From Urechis unicinctus (taxonomy: Eukaryota > Annelida > Polychaeta > Xenopneusta > Urechidae): 64,000 nt of DNA. The stretch is from positions 151,345-215,344 of the forward strand of contig CM067357.1 in assembly GCA_034190875.2 (NCBI GenBank), written 5' to 3'. Positions 63,785 to 64,000 of the stretch are shown here, piece after piece; the stretch's first letter is position 1; every line of letters starts with the position of its first letter. Under the pieces are notes generated by a model. The model saw nothing but the letters and a program-made list of their open reading frames with translations. It had not been told where the DNA came from and searched no databases. The position numbers and the translations under genes are program-made.

Positions 63785-64000
63785 AACACCACTTCGTGGC
63801 AATCGCTAACGACGTGGTTAACTCAGTCGTGACAATCGCTAACGACGTGGTTAACTCAGTCGTGACAATCGCTAACGACGTCGTTAACTCAGTCGTGACA
63901 ATCGCTAACGACGTCGTTAACTCAGTCGTGACAATCGCTAACGACGTGGTTAACTCAGTCGTGACAATCGCTAACGACGTCGTTAACTCAGTCGTGACAA
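63785..64000. repeat. 33-bp minisatellite with palindromic core
   Basis: Six copies and a part copy of caatcgctaacgacgtcgtt plus aactcagtcgtga, running off the right edge. taacgacgtcgtta is a perfect 14-bp palindrome in units with gtcgtt; units with gtggtt break it. Confidence 0.95.

Overview
This is animal nuclear DNA. The host genes are split by GT-AG introns, there are Ty3-type retroelement and cut-and-paste transposon relics, and about two thirds of the window is tandem repeat. An invertebrate, probably a mollusc (perhaps a gastropod), fits best: the (GTGA)n-linked dispersed repeat at 61.07-61.66 kb resembles one common in gastropods, and ARM/TIR/SAM proteins, P2RX7-like domains and THAP transposases are frequent in such genomes. 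The taxon is inference.

Layout. 1-8.96 kb: 49-bp satellite with higher-order duplication. 9-11.2 kb: three minisatellites. 11.7-13.0 kb: decayed THAP/DDE transposase. 13.9-18.1 kb: broken Ty3-type retrotransposon with a 26-bp minisatellite grown inside its integrase. 18.7-21.1 kb: 45-bp array. 21.96-24.53 kb (+): multi-pass membrane protein, TMEM26-like. 24.7-34.65 kb: eight or nine different minisatellites almost back to back. 34.8-37.25 kb (+): uncharacterised, largely disordered protein with tandem RRxS motifs. 37.7-46.67 kb (-): peroxisomal trans-2-enoyl-CoA reductase (PECR). Its 3' part is separated from a candidate SKL-ending last exon by a composite element of about 4.1 kb carrying a P2RX7_C-like gene and, convergently, a THAP transposase gene. 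46.9-49.1 kb: small arrays. 49.4-60.9 kb (-): an eight-exon ARM-TIR-SAM gene whose introns are mostly minisatellites plus an 851-bp inverted-repeat element. 61-64 kb: dispersed repeat and three more arrays.

The host genes are not a pathway. PECR serves peroxisomal fatty-acid chain elongation/saturation. The ARM-TIR-SAM protein is a predicted cytosolic TIR signalling or NAD-cleaving protein. The other two are unassigned.

The main theme is minisatellite growth at gene edges: several arrays begin at, or contain copies of, a splice site. Single-base frame breaks occur in otherwise convincing host exons (about 24.27 kb and 60.2-60.3 kb), so residual assembly error is likely and should be checked before calling any gene broken. 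Splice junctions are read by eye from GT/AG (one GC/AG) sites, phase agreement and protein-family continuity.
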